Positions 41,261-52,105 of a stretch of DNA of 64,000 bases are shown piece by piece. Both the position numbers and the translations under genes were made by a program. Numbering within the stretch: the first letter of the stretch is position 1; every line of letters begins with the position of its first letter. This DNA is from QHCA01 sp038237645. Its GTDB lineage: Bacteria > Actinomycetota > Actinomycetes > Mycobacteriales > QHCA01. The notes under the pieces are model-generated. The model was not told where the DNA came from, did not search any database, and worked only from the letters and a program-made list of their open reading frames with translations. Location: NCBI GenBank assembly GCA_038237645.1, contig JBBRYN010000003.1, forward strand, positions 1-64,000, in the 5' to 3' direction.

Positions 41261-41408
41261 CTGTGCTCCTCTCGAGGGGTGACTACACCAGGGAACACGC
41301 ACCGTGCGCCGCGTCGGTTACAGCCGATCGGGGTCGGCGTATCATGGGGAAGGCTGCGGCGTCACCTCCCGCGCGACCAATCCCTTTCCTTCTTACGGAG
41401 CCTGCTGC

Positions 41409-43253
<1,845 letters not shown>

Positions 43254-43265
43254 CGGGGTCCCCTG

Positions 43266-45335
43266 CTAGCTCAACGCGCGGCGGAGGAAGTCGACCTGCA
43301 GGAGCAGCAGGCTCTCGGCGACGGCCTCGTGGTGCGTCATGTGGGTTACGCCGGTCAGCGGGAGCAGGCTGTGCGGCCGGCCGGCCGCGAGCAGCGCTGC
43401 CGACAGGCGAAGCGAGTGCGCGACGACGACGTTGTCGTCGGCCAGCCCGTGGATGATCAGCAGTTCACCTCGCAGGTTCGGCGCGTCGTCGATCAGCGAA
43501 CTCACCCGGTAGGACTCCGCGCTGGTGTCACAGCCGAGATAGCGCTCGGTGTAGGCGGTGTCGTACATCGACTGATCGGTCACCGGCGCGCCGGCGATGG
43601 CGGCACGGAAGACGTCCGGGCGGCGGAGCAGGGCGGCGGCGGCCAGAAAGCCACCGAAGGACCAGCCGCGGATGGCCACCCGGGACAGGTCCAGGTCGGG
43701 CTGCTCGGCGGCGACGGCGTGCAGGGCGTCGACCTGATCTTCGATCGGCGCGGTGGCGAGGTCGCCGGCGACCGCCCGCTCCCACTCCGTGCCCCGGCCG
43801 GGCGTGCCGCGGCCGTCGGTCACCACGACGGCGAAACCCTGGTCGGCGAACCACTGGCTCTCCAGCCACATGTCACGAGCCGACAGCACCTCCTGGACGT
43901 GCGGCCCGCCGTAGGGATCGAGCAGCACGGGCAGCGGTGTGCCGGGCGTGTGCCCGCGCGGCAGCACCAGGCCGGTGCGCAGCCGGCGTGCACCTGCCCA
44001 CAGCAGCGAGACTTCCGGGACCACCGGTGGCTCCTGCGCGCACGACGTGACCTCGCGCCGCGAGCCGGCATGGTCCACCGTGACCTGCGTGCCGAAACAT
44101 TCCATCCCGGCGTGCAGCCGTACCATGGTGTCCGGTCCGCCGACAGCCACCGAGTTGCAGCCGCCGTCGGTGACCGCCGAAATCTCGCCCTCCCAGGTGA
44201 CCAGGTAAGTGTCGATGTCGGCCGGGTCGGCGGCGGAGGCGGCCAGGTAGACGCCGCGGTCGGTCACCTCCACGACCCGGCGCACGTTCAGCGCAGCCGG
44301 CGTGAGCACCTCCCCGTCGACGAGCAGCCGGCGGGCGCCTTCCTGGTCGACCGTCCACACGAGACGGCCACCGGGTCCCCAGGCCGGTACGCCGGTGATC
44401 ACCTCGACCCAGTGCGGGTCGGTCTCTTCACGTAGGACGGTGCACCCGCCGGTGTCGGCGTCGAGTACGAGCACCCGCATGCAGCGTTGGTCGCGGGTCA
44501 GGACGCTGAGCAGCGGTGGCCCCGCGGCACTCCAGTGCACCGTGACCAGGTAGGGAAACCGGTCACGGTCCCACTCGACGTCGACCCGGCTGCCATCCAG
44601 CCGGAAGATGGCGAGACTGACGTCGGCGTTCGGCGTGCCGGCCCGTGGATAGGCCACCTCGACAGCCGGCCGGTCGGGGTTGGCCGGGTCGGCGATGTGC
44701 CAGCGTTGCACCGGCGCCTCGTCGACCCGCGCGGCGAGGATCGCGGTGGAATCCGGCGCCCACCAGTAGCCGCGGTGGCGTCTGAGCTCCTCGGCCGCGA
44801 TGAACTCCGCCAGGCCCCAGGTCACGCCGTCCTCGGCTGCCAGCACCCGGTCGCCGGCGAACAGGTCCGCGATCCGCAGGACGCCCTCTGCGACGTAGCC
44901 GACGTGCCGCCCGTCCGGCGCCGGGCGGGGGTCGGACACCGGCCCGGCCACGACGACCTCGGCGACCTCCCCGGTCAACAGGTCGGCGGTGAACAACCGC
45001 CCCGACAGGGCGAAGGCGGCTACTCGGCCCGCGTCGTCGAGGGCGTAGTCGACGATGCCACCGCCTGCCTCGCGCAGCCGCTCCCGGCGGGCCCGCTCCT
45101 GCCGGGTCAAGGACTCGCCGGTGCCGAGCAGGAGGTCGCCAGGATCGGCGACGACGTGCTCCGTACCCGAATCGACGTCGAGTCGCCACAGGCAGCGCAC
45201 CGGGTCGGTGCCGCTGCGGCTGCGCAGGAACAGCACCTGGCGGCCGTCCGGCGACACCTGCACCGAGCGGGGCCGGCCGAGGGTGAAGCTGCGCGTGCGC
45301 GCCGCGAGCCGGGGATAGGAGTCTTCAGCGGCCAT
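43266..45335 (-). CDS. S9-family prolyl oligopeptidase (DPP-IV-like)
   Basis: 689 residues. An N-terminal beta-propeller of the DPP-IV type (~1-440; LRRHRGYWWAPDSTAILAAR) and a C-terminal alpha/beta-hydrolase domain with GWSFGGFLAAAALLRRPD (nucleophile Ser), HGLADDNVVVAHS (Asp) and GVTHMTHHE (His). LDPYGGPHVQEVLS and DGRGTPGRGTEWERAVAGDL are typical of DPP-IV. There is no signal peptide, so it is probably cytosolic and cleaves short peptides after Pro-type residues. ATG 45335. Confidence 0.92.
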   Translation of the reverse strand: MAAEDSYPRLAARTRSFTLGRPRSVQVSPDGRQVLFLRSRSGTDPVRCLWRLDVDSGTEHVVADPGDLLLGTGESLTRQERARRERLREAGGGIVDYALDDAGRVAAFALSGRLFTADLLTGEVAEVVVAGPVSDPRPAPDGRHVGYVAEGVLRIADLFAGDRVLAAEDGVTWGLAEFIAAEELRRHRGYWWAPDSTAILAARVDEAPVQRWHIADPANPDRPAVEVAYPRAGTPNADVSLAIFRLDGSRVDVEWDRDRFPYLVTVHWSAAGPPLLSVLTRDQRCMRVLVLDADTGGCTVLREETDPHWVEVITGVPAWGPGGRLVWTVDQEGARRLLVDGEVLTPAALNVRRVVEVTDRGVYLAASAADPADIDTYLVTWEGEISAVTDGGCNSVAVGGPDTMVRLHAGMECFGTQVTVDHAGSRREVTSCAQEPPVVPEVSLLWAGARRLRTGLVLPRGHTPGTPLPVLLDPYGGPHVQEVLSARDMWLESQWFADQGFAVVVTDGRGTPGRGTEWERAVAGDLATAPIEDQVDALHAVAAEQPDLDLSRVAIRGWSFGGFLAAAALLRRPDVFRAAIAGAPVTDQSMYDTAYTERYLGCDTSAESYRVSSLIDDAPNLRGELLIIHGLADDNVVVAHSLRLSAALLAAGRPHSLLPLTGVTHMTHHEAVAESLLLLQVDFLRRALS

Positions 45336-45373
45336 GGGCCGATCCTGTCAGGCGACCGACGTAGAGTCGCGGG

Positions 45374-46384
45374 GTGACGACCAGAGACCCCGGTGACAGC
45401 ACCGTCAGCGCTGCCGAGTTGTCCCCGCTAGAGCAGGCGCGGGCAGTGGTCGAGCCACTGGAGCAGCGCGCCGACATCGACATGGATCCGCTCGACCACC
45501 GCCGGCGCCTGCTGCTCGTGCACGCCCACCCCGACGACGAGTCGATCTCGACCGGCGCGATCATGGCCAAGCACGCCAGTGAGGGCGACCTGGTCACTCT
45601 CGTCACCTGCACCCTGGGGGAGGAGGGCGAGATCGTGGTCCCTGAGTCAGCGCACCTGGCTGCCGACCGGGACGACAACCTGGGGCCGCATCGGAGCGCA
45701 GAGCTCGCCACGGCCATGGAGGCGCTGGGCGTCACCGACCACCGCTTCCTCGGCGGGCCGGGGCGGTGGCGCGACAGCGGCATGATGGGCGCGCCGGCCA
45801 ACGACCGGCCCGACTCCTTCTGGCAGGCCGACCTCGACGAAGCCGTTGCTGCGCTCGCAACGATCGTCCGCGAGGTCCGCCCGCAGGTCGTGGTGACCTA
45901 CGACCCCAACGGTGACTACGGCCACCCTGATCACATCCAGGCACACCGGGTCACCATGGCGGCGGTCGATGCGGCAGCGCGGGCCGACTACCGGCCGGCC
46001 GCGGGCGAGCCGTGGCAGGTCATCAAGCTCTACTGGACCGCGGTGCCCAAGACGGTCCTGCAGGCCGGCATCGACGCGATGCGGGAGTCCGGGCGTGACC
46101 TCTTCGAGGGTGTGCAGTCCGCCGAGGACCTGCCCTTCGGAGTCTCCGACGACGAGGTGACGACCCGGGTCGACGCGGCCAACCATCTCGCCGCCAAGAT
46201 GGCGGCGCTGCGGGCACACGCCAGTCAGATCAGCGTCGACGGCCCGTTCTTCGCGCTGTCCGACAACCTGGGGCGGGCGGCGTTCGGAGTCGAGCACTTC
46301 CGATTGGTCCGCGGCCCACGCGGCCCCGGCGACGGTCCCAACGGGTGGGAGACCGACCTGTTCGCCGGCATCGGGCAAACTTGA
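45374..46384 (+). CDS. mshB: GlcNAc-Ins deacetylase of mycothiol biosynthesis
   Basis: 336 residues, LmbE/PIG-L fold. Zn site LLVHAHPDDESISTGA (HPDDE) and YDPNGDYGHPDHIQAHR. MshB-type features include GPGRWRDSGMMGAPAND and the C-terminal DNLGRAAFGVEHFRLVRG. It removes acetyl from GlcNAc-Ins, the second enzymatic phase of mycothiol synthesis. Mca, the S-conjugate amidase, is similar, but the GRWRDSGMMG segment favours MshB. GTG start. Confidence 0.88.
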   Translation: MTTRDPGDSTVSAAELSPLEQARAVVEPLEQRADIDMDPLDHRRRLLLVHAHPDDESISTGAIMAKHASEGDLVTLVTCTLGEEGEIVVPESAHLAADRDDNLGPHRSAELATAMEALGVTDHRFLGGPGRWRDSGMMGAPANDRPDSFWQADLDEAVAALATIVREVRPQVVVTYDPNGDYGHPDHIQAHRVTMAAVDAAARADYRPAAGEPWQVIKLYWTAVPKTVLQAGIDAMRESGRDLFEGVQSAEDLPFGVSDDEVTTRVDAANHLAAKMAALRAHASQISVDGPFFALSDNLGRAAFGVEHFRLVRGPRGPGDGPNGWETDLFAGIGQT

Positions 46385-46493
46385 TAGCCCATCTGAGTGA
46401 ACCTGGCGTGATGCGCTTGGTCGCTGGAGGTGCCGTCCCCCAAGCTCAGACGATGCACGGCCCCCGATGGCCGAGCCAAACCGGGGAGAGATC

Positions 46494-48410
46494 ATGGGGG
46501 CACCAGTTTCGGCCACACCGTCGACCGTTTCGGACCATTTCTCCGGTCAGTCGGTGATCAAGGCAGCCGGGGTGGATGTCGGGATCACCCGTGAGCACCT
46601 CCGCCGCCGGCGCCTTTGGGTGCTTGCGATCACGCTGGGCATCCCCACCGGGTTCCTGTGGTGGCGGCTGTTCGACGACCGCCCCTTCAACGTCTTCGCG
46701 TTTCCGGCGGTCGACTGGGTCGTGGTCACCCCCATCCTGTTCTTCGTCGCCCTCATCGGGTTCATGCGCGTCTACTACTCGGTCAGTGGCCGATCCCCGC
46801 ACGTGGTCTACCGGCCGGAGCAGATCGACGTCCGGCTCTCCGACGTCGTCGGCATCGATACCGTGCGTGAAGAGGTCGTTCGCTCGCTCAACCTCTTCCT
46901 GGCGCACAAGACCTTCGCCGCCGAGACCGGTGGCCGGCCACGCCGCGGCCTGTTGTTCGAAGGGCCGCCCGGCACCGGAAAGACCTACACGGCCAAGGCA
47001 GTCGCTGCCGAGGCGGGGGTGCCGTTCCTCTTCGCTACGGCGACCTCCTTCCAGTCCTCCTTCTACGGCGCGACGGCCCGCAAGATCCGCGCGTACTTCA
47101 AGCAACTGCGCGCTGTTGCCCAGCGTGAGGGCGGGGCCATCGGTTTCATCGACGAGTTCGACGCCATTGCCGGTCGCCGCGGCGGCATGGAGGCCACGGC
47201 GCTCCCGCAGGAGCTGACCGGTTGCCAGGGCATGTCCACGCTGCCTTCGACCTACCGCCTGCCGGCGACGCAGCGCAGTGCGTTCGGCACGTCCGACCTC
47301 ACTGGCCCGGTCGTCAACGAGTTGCTGGTGCAAATGCAGTCCTTCGACCAGCCGACCGGGATCCAGAAGCTGATCGGCGTGCTCGTCGACAAGGCGAACC
47401 TCTTCCTCCCGCCGCATCGCCAGCTGCACAAGCCGAAGATCACTCCGGCGAACATCATGCTGATCGCGTCGACCAACCGGGCCGACGGGCTCGATCCGGC
47501 GTTGCTGCGGCCGGGCCGGTTCGATCGCAAGCTAGCCTTCGAGCTGCCCGACCGGGCCGGCCGCCGAGCCTTGGTCGACCACTTCCTGGCCCGAAAGTCG
47601 CACGGCGCCGACCTCGCGGTCGACGAGCAGCGCGACATCCTGGCCGGGCTGACGCAGGGATACTCGCCGGCCATGATCGAGGGCCTGTTCGACGAGGCGC
47701 TGGTCAACGCCGTTGCTCGCGGTGACAAGGCGATGAACTGGCTCGACATCGAGTCGGCCCGGCTCACGGAGGAGATCGGCCTCGGCTCGCCGGTCGGCTA
47801 CACCGCGCACGAGAAGCGCCTCATCGCCACGCACGAGGCCGGGCACGCCACCGTAGCGTGGTTGGTCGCGCCGGAACGCCGGCTCGAGGTGCTGTCGATC
47901 ATCAAGCGCAAGGACGCGCTCGGCATGCTGGCGCACGGCGACAAGGAAGACGTGTTCACCCGGTCGCGCTCGGAGATGCTCGCCCTGATCCAGATCGCGA
48001 TGGCCGGCCAGTGCGCCGAGGAGCTGTTCTTCGGTGACGTCTCGACCGGTCCGGGCGGCGACCTGCTCTACGCCACAAACGTGGCCGCCCAGATGGTCGG
48101 GGCGTGCGGCATGGCCGGCTCGCTGGTCTCGTACGCTGCGATCGAGGCCTCGTCGTTCAACGACCACAACCTGGTGGGCCGCGTCCTGGCCGACGCGCGT
48201 GGTCGCGACGACGTCGAGGCGTTGCTGCAGAACCAGAAGGTCGTCGCGAGGCAGCTGATCGAGGGCAACCGGCACCTGGTGGAAGCGCTGCGGGACGCGC
48301 TTCTCGACCGGCACGAACTGGTCGGCCCGGACATCACCGGCATCCTGGAGAAGGCAGAGCGGTCAGTCACCATCGACCTACGGGACACGGCGGATACCCT
48401 GCCCAGGTGA
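46494..48410 (+). CDS. FtsH-like AAA ATPase with M41 metalloprotease domain, divergent
   Basis: 638 residues. Two N-terminal membrane helices (LWVLAITLGIPTGFLWW, WVVVTPILFFVALIGFM), then AAA with Walker A FEGPPGTGKTYTAKAV, pore loop TSFQSSFYGATARKIRAYF, Walker B GFIDEFDAI and arginine fingers in LDPALLRPGRFDR. M41 peptidase follows with HEAGH and third ligand Asp in GDVSTGPGGDLLYAT. Compared with FtsH, about 50 residues are inserted after Walker B and about 30 more before TPANIMLIASTNRADG. ATG 46494 has GGGGAG upstream; ATG 46467 is in frame. It overlaps the next gene by 4 bases. Confidence 0.85.
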   Translation: MGAPVSATPSTVSDHFSGQSVIKAAGVDVGITREHLRRRRLWVLAITLGIPTGFLWWRLFDDRPFNVFAFPAVDWVVVTPILFFVALIGFMRVYYSVSGRSPHVVYRPEQIDVRLSDVVGIDTVREEVVRSLNLFLAHKTFAAETGGRPRRGLLFEGPPGTGKTYTAKAVAAEAGVPFLFATATSFQSSFYGATARKIRAYFKQLRAVAQREGGAIGFIDEFDAIAGRRGGMEATALPQELTGCQGMSTLPSTYRLPATQRSAFGTSDLTGPVVNELLVQMQSFDQPTGIQKLIGVLVDKANLFLPPHRQLHKPKITPANIMLIASTNRADGLDPALLRPGRFDRKLAFELPDRAGRRALVDHFLARKSHGADLAVDEQRDILAGLTQGYSPAMIEGLFDEALVNAVARGDKAMNWLDIESARLTEEIGLGSPVGYTAHEKRLIATHEAGHATVAWLVAPERRLEVLSIIKRKDALGMLAHGDKEDVFTRSRSEMLALIQIAMAGQCAEELFFGDVSTGPGGDLLYATNVAAQMVGACGMAGSLVSYAAIEASSFNDHNLVGRVLADARGRDDVEALLQNQKVVARQLIEGNRHLVEALRDALLDRHELVGPDITGILEKAERSVTIDLRDTADTLPR

Positions 48411-48814
48411 GCCAGGGGGGTACTGCCGGTGTGGACGGTGCGCTGACGGCGATCGAGCGGTTCGGCGGCGGGTTCCTCGTCGCCGGGGCGACGCTGCCGG
48501 TGGCCCTCGTCGAGGGTTTCCTGGCCAGCGCCCGGATCGGCACCTACCGGCTGCCGATCAGCATCGGCATCGCGCTGGTGTTCCACCCGGTGCTCACGTG
48601 GCTGATGCGCGTGGCGACGCGCAACCCGGTGGCGATGTTCGTCCCCGCACTGACCTGGGCATCGGTGATCTGGCCGCTGGGAGCGCGGCGCGCCGAAGGC
48701 GATCTGGTCATCACCGGGAACAATTGGGTGTCGGTGGGCCTGCTGCTCGCGGGAGCAGGTGCCTTCGCGGTGTCACTGGGGCTGCTCCTGCCTCGCCGGG
48801 CCAGCGCACGGTAG
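48407..48814 (+). CDS. Small four-helix membrane protein
   Basis: A 135-residue protein with four hydrophobic helices (GGGFLVAGATLPVALVEGFL, LPISIGIALVFHPVLTWLM, VAMFVPALTWASVIWPLG, WVSVGLLLAGAGAFAVSLGL) and short charged loops. GTG overlaps the FtsH-like stop (GTGA), so the two are coupled and this may be a membrane partner or substrate. Family unknown. Confidence 0.72.
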   Translation: MSQGGTAGVDGALTAIERFGGGFLVAGATLPVALVEGFLASARIGTYRLPISIGIALVFHPVLTWLMRVATRNPVAMFVPALTWASVIWPLGARRAEGDLVITGNNWVSVGLLLAGAGAFAVSLGLLLPRRASAR

Positions 48815-48825
48815 CGTCGGCGGCG

Positions 48826-49341
48826 ATGAACTGGGCCGGGAAGTCGCCGTTCGGCTCGATGGTCTACCGGGATGTGGTCGGCCGGTTTCCGACCGGGGTG
48901 ACGGTGGTTTCCACCCGCACGCCGGGCGGCGCCCGGCTGATGACGGCCAACTCGTTCACCTCGGTGTCGCTGCAGCCGCTACTGGTGCTGGTGTGCATCG
49001 AACTGTCCGCGCGGTTCCACCAGGCCGTAGTTTCGACCGGCGAATGGGGGGTGTCGATCCTGGCCGCCGACCAGGAGCCACTGTCGCGGCTGTTCGCCAG
49101 CCACGGGCCGGACACCGAAGGGCTGACCGTGCCGCACCGTGCCGGCCCGCTCACCGGGGCGCCGCTGCTCGACGGCGCAGTAGCACAGCTGGAATGCCGG
49201 ACCGTCGCTGAACACCCCGGCGGTGATCACACCATCCTGATCGGATCGGTCCTCGAAGGCACCGTCACCCGCGAGGGCGTTGGCCCCCTGATCTTCCTCC
49301 GCGGTCACTACACCGCCCTCCCCGACGGCTGGGGCGAGTGA
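48826..49341 (+). CDS. Flavin reductase-domain protein
   Basis: A 171-residue FMN-binding split barrel of the flavin-reductase type: YRDVVGRFPTGVTVVSTRTP, LMTANSFTSVSLQPLLVLVC, GEWGVSILAADQEPLSRLFA, DHTILIGSVLEG, PLIFLRGHYTAL. It supplies reduced flavin to a two-component monooxygenase in known cases; no monooxygenase is adjacent. Its TGA stop is formed at the left end of the interspersed repeat at 49338. Confidence 0.88.
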   Translation: MNWAGKSPFGSMVYRDVVGRFPTGVTVVSTRTPGGARLMTANSFTSVSLQPLLVLVCIELSARFHQAVVSTGEWGVSILAADQEPLSRLFASHGPDTEGLTVPHRAGPLTGAPLLDGAVAQLECRTVAEHPGGDHTILIGSVLEGTVTREGVGPLIFLRGHYTALPDGWGE

Positions 49342-49378
49342 GCATCGAGCGAAGCGAGGAGCGCAGCGAGATGACGGT
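49338..49378 (+). repeat. Interspersed repeat copy
   Basis: AGCATCGAGCGAAGCGAG, then GAGCGCAGCGAGATGACGGT: the same unit as at 8845-8928 and 9098-9203, about 40 kb away. It begins within the flavin reductase stop codon and lies 38 bases before the left end of IS630. Confidence 0.88.
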
Positions 49379-49416
49379 GGGGCGAGTGGCGATCGTGCCT
49401 CGACGCGACGAGGATC

Positions 49417-50554
49417 TAGTGCCGCGCGCTGTTAGTTCGTTATATATGTTGTAGTCTGGGGGCATGCCGCGAGCCGGGCGTCCGAAGGCCGTGCTGGAGT
49501 TGACCGATGCCGAGTCCGAGCAGTTGCGGCGGTGGGCGCGGCGGCGTAAGTCGGCGCAGGCTGTGGCGTTGCGGTCGCGGATTGTGCTCGGGTGCGCGGC
49601 GGGTCTGACGAACAAGGAAGTCGCGGCGCGTGAGGGCGTGTCGCAGCCGACCGTGGGCAAGTGGCGGTCGCGGTTCGTCGAGTTGCGGCTGGACGGGCTC
49701 GATGATGATCCGCGGCCGGGGCGGCCGCCGTCGATCACCGCCGATCAGGTCGAGGACGTGGTGGTGGCCACGTTGGAGTCGGCGCCGGCGAACGCGACGC
49801 ACTGGTCGCGGGCGTCGATGGCAGCGCGCAGCGGCCTGTCGAAGTCCTCGATCGGGCGGATCTGGCGGGCGTTCGAGCTCAAACCGCACCGTACGGACGG
49901 GTTCAAGTTGTCCAACGATCCGTTGTTCGTGGACAAGGTCTTCGACGTTGTCGGGCTTTACCTGAACCCGCCGGAGGCGGCGGTGGTGCTGTGTGTGGAC
50001 GAAAAGAGCCAGGTGCAGGCCCTGGCCCGCTCACAGCCAGCGTTGCCGATGATGCCGGGCATGCCGGAGAAACGCACCCACGACTACGTCCGGCACGGCA
50101 CCACCAGCCTGTTCGCGGCGTTCAACACCGCCGACGGGACGGTCATCTCCGCCCGGCACCGGCGGCACCGCACCGTGGAGTTCAAAAAGTTCCTGGCCAA
50201 GATCGACACCGAGGTCCCCGACCACCTCGACGTGCACCTGGTCTGCGACAACTACGGCACTCACAAGAGCCCGGCCATCCGCAGCTGGCTGCAAGCCCAC
50301 CCGCGGTTCCACATGCACTACACGCCGACCTACTCCAGTTGGATCAACCAGGTCGAGCGCTGGTTCGCCTACCTCACCGGCCAACTCCTGCAACGCAGTG
50401 ACCACCGCAGCGTGCAGGCACTCGAGAAAGACACCCGTTCCTGGGTCAAGGCATGGAAGGACAACCCGAAACCGTTCATCTGGACCAAGACCGCCGAACA
50501 GATCCTCGACTCCCTCCAACGACTTCTAAAACGAACTACTGGCGCACGACACTA
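49417..50554 (+). mobile_element. IS630-family insertion sequence, complete
   Basis: The transposase gene is bounded by imperfect 25-base terminal inverted repeats at 49417-49441 and 50530-50554 (20 of 25 positions match, both ending in the TAGTTCGTT block). TA dinucleotides at 49417-49418 and 50553-50554 are the expected IS630/Tc1-type target duplication, leaving an element of 49419-50552. It is intact and probably mobile. On its right flank it truncates a DinB pseudogene. The left flank does not continue that gene, so a deletion or later rearrangement has occurred. Confidence 0.9.
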
Positions 50555-50555
50555 G
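49464..50555 (+). CDS. IS630-family transposase (DDE)
   Basis: 363 residues. N-terminal HTH domains (ELTDAESEQLRRWARRRKSA, GLTNKEVAAREGVSQPTVGK, GLSKSSIGRIWRAFELKP), then the DDE domain with catalytic Asp in VVLCVDEKSQ, Asp in LVCDNYGTHKSP and Glu in SSWINQVERWF. The stop codon TAG at 50553-50555 is made from the target-duplicated TA plus the flanking G, so the element itself does not carry its stop. ATG 49464. Confidence 0.95.
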   Translation: MPRAGRPKAVLELTDAESEQLRRWARRRKSAQAVALRSRIVLGCAAGLTNKEVAAREGVSQPTVGKWRSRFVELRLDGLDDDPRPGRPPSITADQVEDVVVATLESAPANATHWSRASMAARSGLSKSSIGRIWRAFELKPHRTDGFKLSNDPLFVDKVFDVVGLYLNPPEAAVVLCVDEKSQVQALARSQPALPMMPGMPEKRTHDYVRHGTTSLFAAFNTADGTVISARHRRHRTVEFKKFLAKIDTEVPDHLDVHLVCDNYGTHKSPAIRSWLQAHPRFHMHYTPTYSSWINQVERWFAYLTGQLLQRSDHRSVQALEKDTRSWVKAWKDNPKPFIWTKTAEQILDSLQRLLKRTTGARH

Positions 50556-50941
50556 CGCAGGTTGGCTTCGTGTTCCGACCGACCGGCTGATCAAGAGCCA
50601 TGGCCATTACCGCGGTGTCCGTTGCCCCGGCACGCTCCCGGTAGGCAGCCAGAGCAGCCTGCACGGTGAGCTCGGGCCCGGGCGTGAATTCCCGTCGCTC
50701 CTGCTGGTTACCTGGCCGAGCATGCCGCCGTCGATCCAGCGTCACTCCACATTGGTCAGGTTGGTTGATGATGCCGAGCAGGGAGATCAGCGGCCCGTTC
50801 GGTGTCCACTTGGCCTTCTCGTCGGTGAGACCTTCGACCTCGCGGATCACGGCGCAGGAACCACATCCAGCGCAAGAACAGCTCCCGCTCGTCACTGGTG
50901 CCATGCGGAAAGCCGAGCTCAGCGTCGGAGGACACCACCAC
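50556..50941 (-). pseudogene. DinB-family (DUF664) protein, truncated by IS630
   Basis: Read on the minus strand from 50941: SSDAELGFPHGTSDERELFL, RWMWFLR, then (frame change) VIREVEGLTDEKAKWTPNG, LISLLGIINQ, (frame change) NLTNVE-stop-RWIDGGMLG, QVTS, (frame change) EFTPGPELTVQAALAAYRER and AVMAMALDQP. This is the DUF664 order, with a TGA replacing Trp in VEWRW. The 3' third ends at the right end of the IS630 element and is missing. DinB-like proteins are small metal-binding helical-bundle enzymes, often thiol-linked; this copy is dead. Confidence 0.8.
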
Positions 50942-51106
50942 AATCTACGAGCCCTTCTCGCAGCGGTATCCGCCGACAAGCTCGCCGCCGCGACCGCACG
51001 TCTCGACCGCGGCGAGAGTGCCACCCAGATCGCCAACGCCCTCGGAGTGTCCCGCGCGACGATCTACCGGCACGCCGCCGTCGTCACCGCACCCGATCAG
51101 ATCTGA
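50903..51106 (+). pseudogene. Helix-turn-helix fragment, resolvase-tail-like
   Basis: A 67-residue frame with a C-terminal HTH: LAAATARLDRGESATQIANA, LGVSRATIYRHAA. The layout resembles the C-terminal HTH of serine recombinases or small regulators. No catalytic domain precedes it, and its 5' end overlaps the DinB pseudogene. Probably a remnant of a mobile element. Confidence 0.4.
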
Positions 51107-51182
51107 CCGACGGCCCTCCCGTCGCCGCTGGCGTTCCTTCTGCACCAGTTGGACCTTCTACCCCGGCTGCTGTCATACGGGG

Positions 51183-51941
51183 TTAGTGATCGCCCAGCCA
51201 GTCGACGACAGTCGACACCAACCAGTCGCTGTGTGATTGATGGACATCGTGGCCGGCTCCTGGCGCTTCGAGAAACTCACCGCGCGGCATGGCGTCGGCC
51301 ATCTCGCGGACCAGGTTAGGGGGGCAGAACGGATCGTGTGTCCCGGTGATCATCAGCGTTGGGCAGGTGATGAGTGTTGCCCGTGACCGACTGATGTCGC
51401 CGCCGGCGGCGATGATTCCACTCAACGCCTGAGCCCAGCTTCTCGCCATGATCCGCGCACTGTCCGCGCCGTACGCCTCGACCAGGTAGGCGGCTAACGC
51501 CGTGAAGGGATCGATCGGGTCGTCGACCAGGTGGGCGAGCCCGTCCAGCATGTCCGGCGAGGCCGCGACGTGACCGGCCGCACCCCAGGTGACCGCCGAC
51601 AGTGCGCGACCGGTTTCCAGTGCCGCCATGAGCAGTGCGTCCTCGCCGCCGTCGCTGAAGCCGACAAGGTGGGCTACCTCGACCCGGAGCTCGTCAAGCA
51701 GGCGGAGGAGGGTTCGGGCGTCGTCCAGGTAGTAGCTCGACGGGTAGTGGCGAGGTTGGGGCTGCGAGCGGCCGGAGCCCGGCAGGTCCACGGCAATGAC
51801 ACGAAATCCACACGTGAGCTCGTTTCGCAGGCGATTGAGCTCGATGATGCTGCCACCCCAGCCGGGCAGGACCACAACGGTGTCGCCGCGGCCGGTGTCC
51901 TCGTAATGGATCTGCTCTCCGGCCGGGCCGTACCAGGCCAT
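51183..51941 (-). CDS. Alpha/beta hydrolase
   Basis: 252 residues. Lid-type alpha/beta hydrolase: VVVLPGWGGSIIELNRL (oxyanion strand), FRVIAVDLPGSGRSQPQPR, nucleophile elbow VGFSDGGEDALLM (Ser), Asp in MITGTHDPFCPPNLV, His in APGAGHDVHQSH. The catalytic triad is intact; the substrate is unknown. ATG 51941 has GGAGGG seven bases upstream. It sits among mobile-element debris, so acquisition by transfer is likely. Confidence 0.85.
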   Translation of the reverse strand: MAWYGPAGEQIHYEDTGRGDTVVVLPGWGGSIIELNRLRNELTCGFRVIAVDLPGSGRSQPQPRHYPSSYYLDDARTLLRLLDELRVEVAHLVGFSDGGEDALLMAALETGRALSAVTWGAAGHVAASPDMLDGLAHLVDDPIDPFTALAAYLVEAYGADSARIMARSWAQALSGIIAAGGDISRSRATLITCPTLMITGTHDPFCPPNLVREMADAMPRGEFLEAPGAGHDVHQSHSDWLVSTVVDWLGDH

Positions 51942-52105
51942 CGCAGATCCCTCCAACCCTTGCAGCGACTCAGCGCAACACATACGGATACGCGGCCCAG
52001 TCTTGCGATGACGGCCGCTGTCCAATCATGCCGTCCGTCACGACGTGGTCAAGCCCTGACGGACGCCGTGGAACAAAGCACGTCCATGACCCGTTGGGGG
52101 ATGCG

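Noticed and set aside
43254..43265. Terminator between typA and the S9 peptidase
   Set aside because: Only a four-base palindrome (ggggtcccc) without a U-tract is present.
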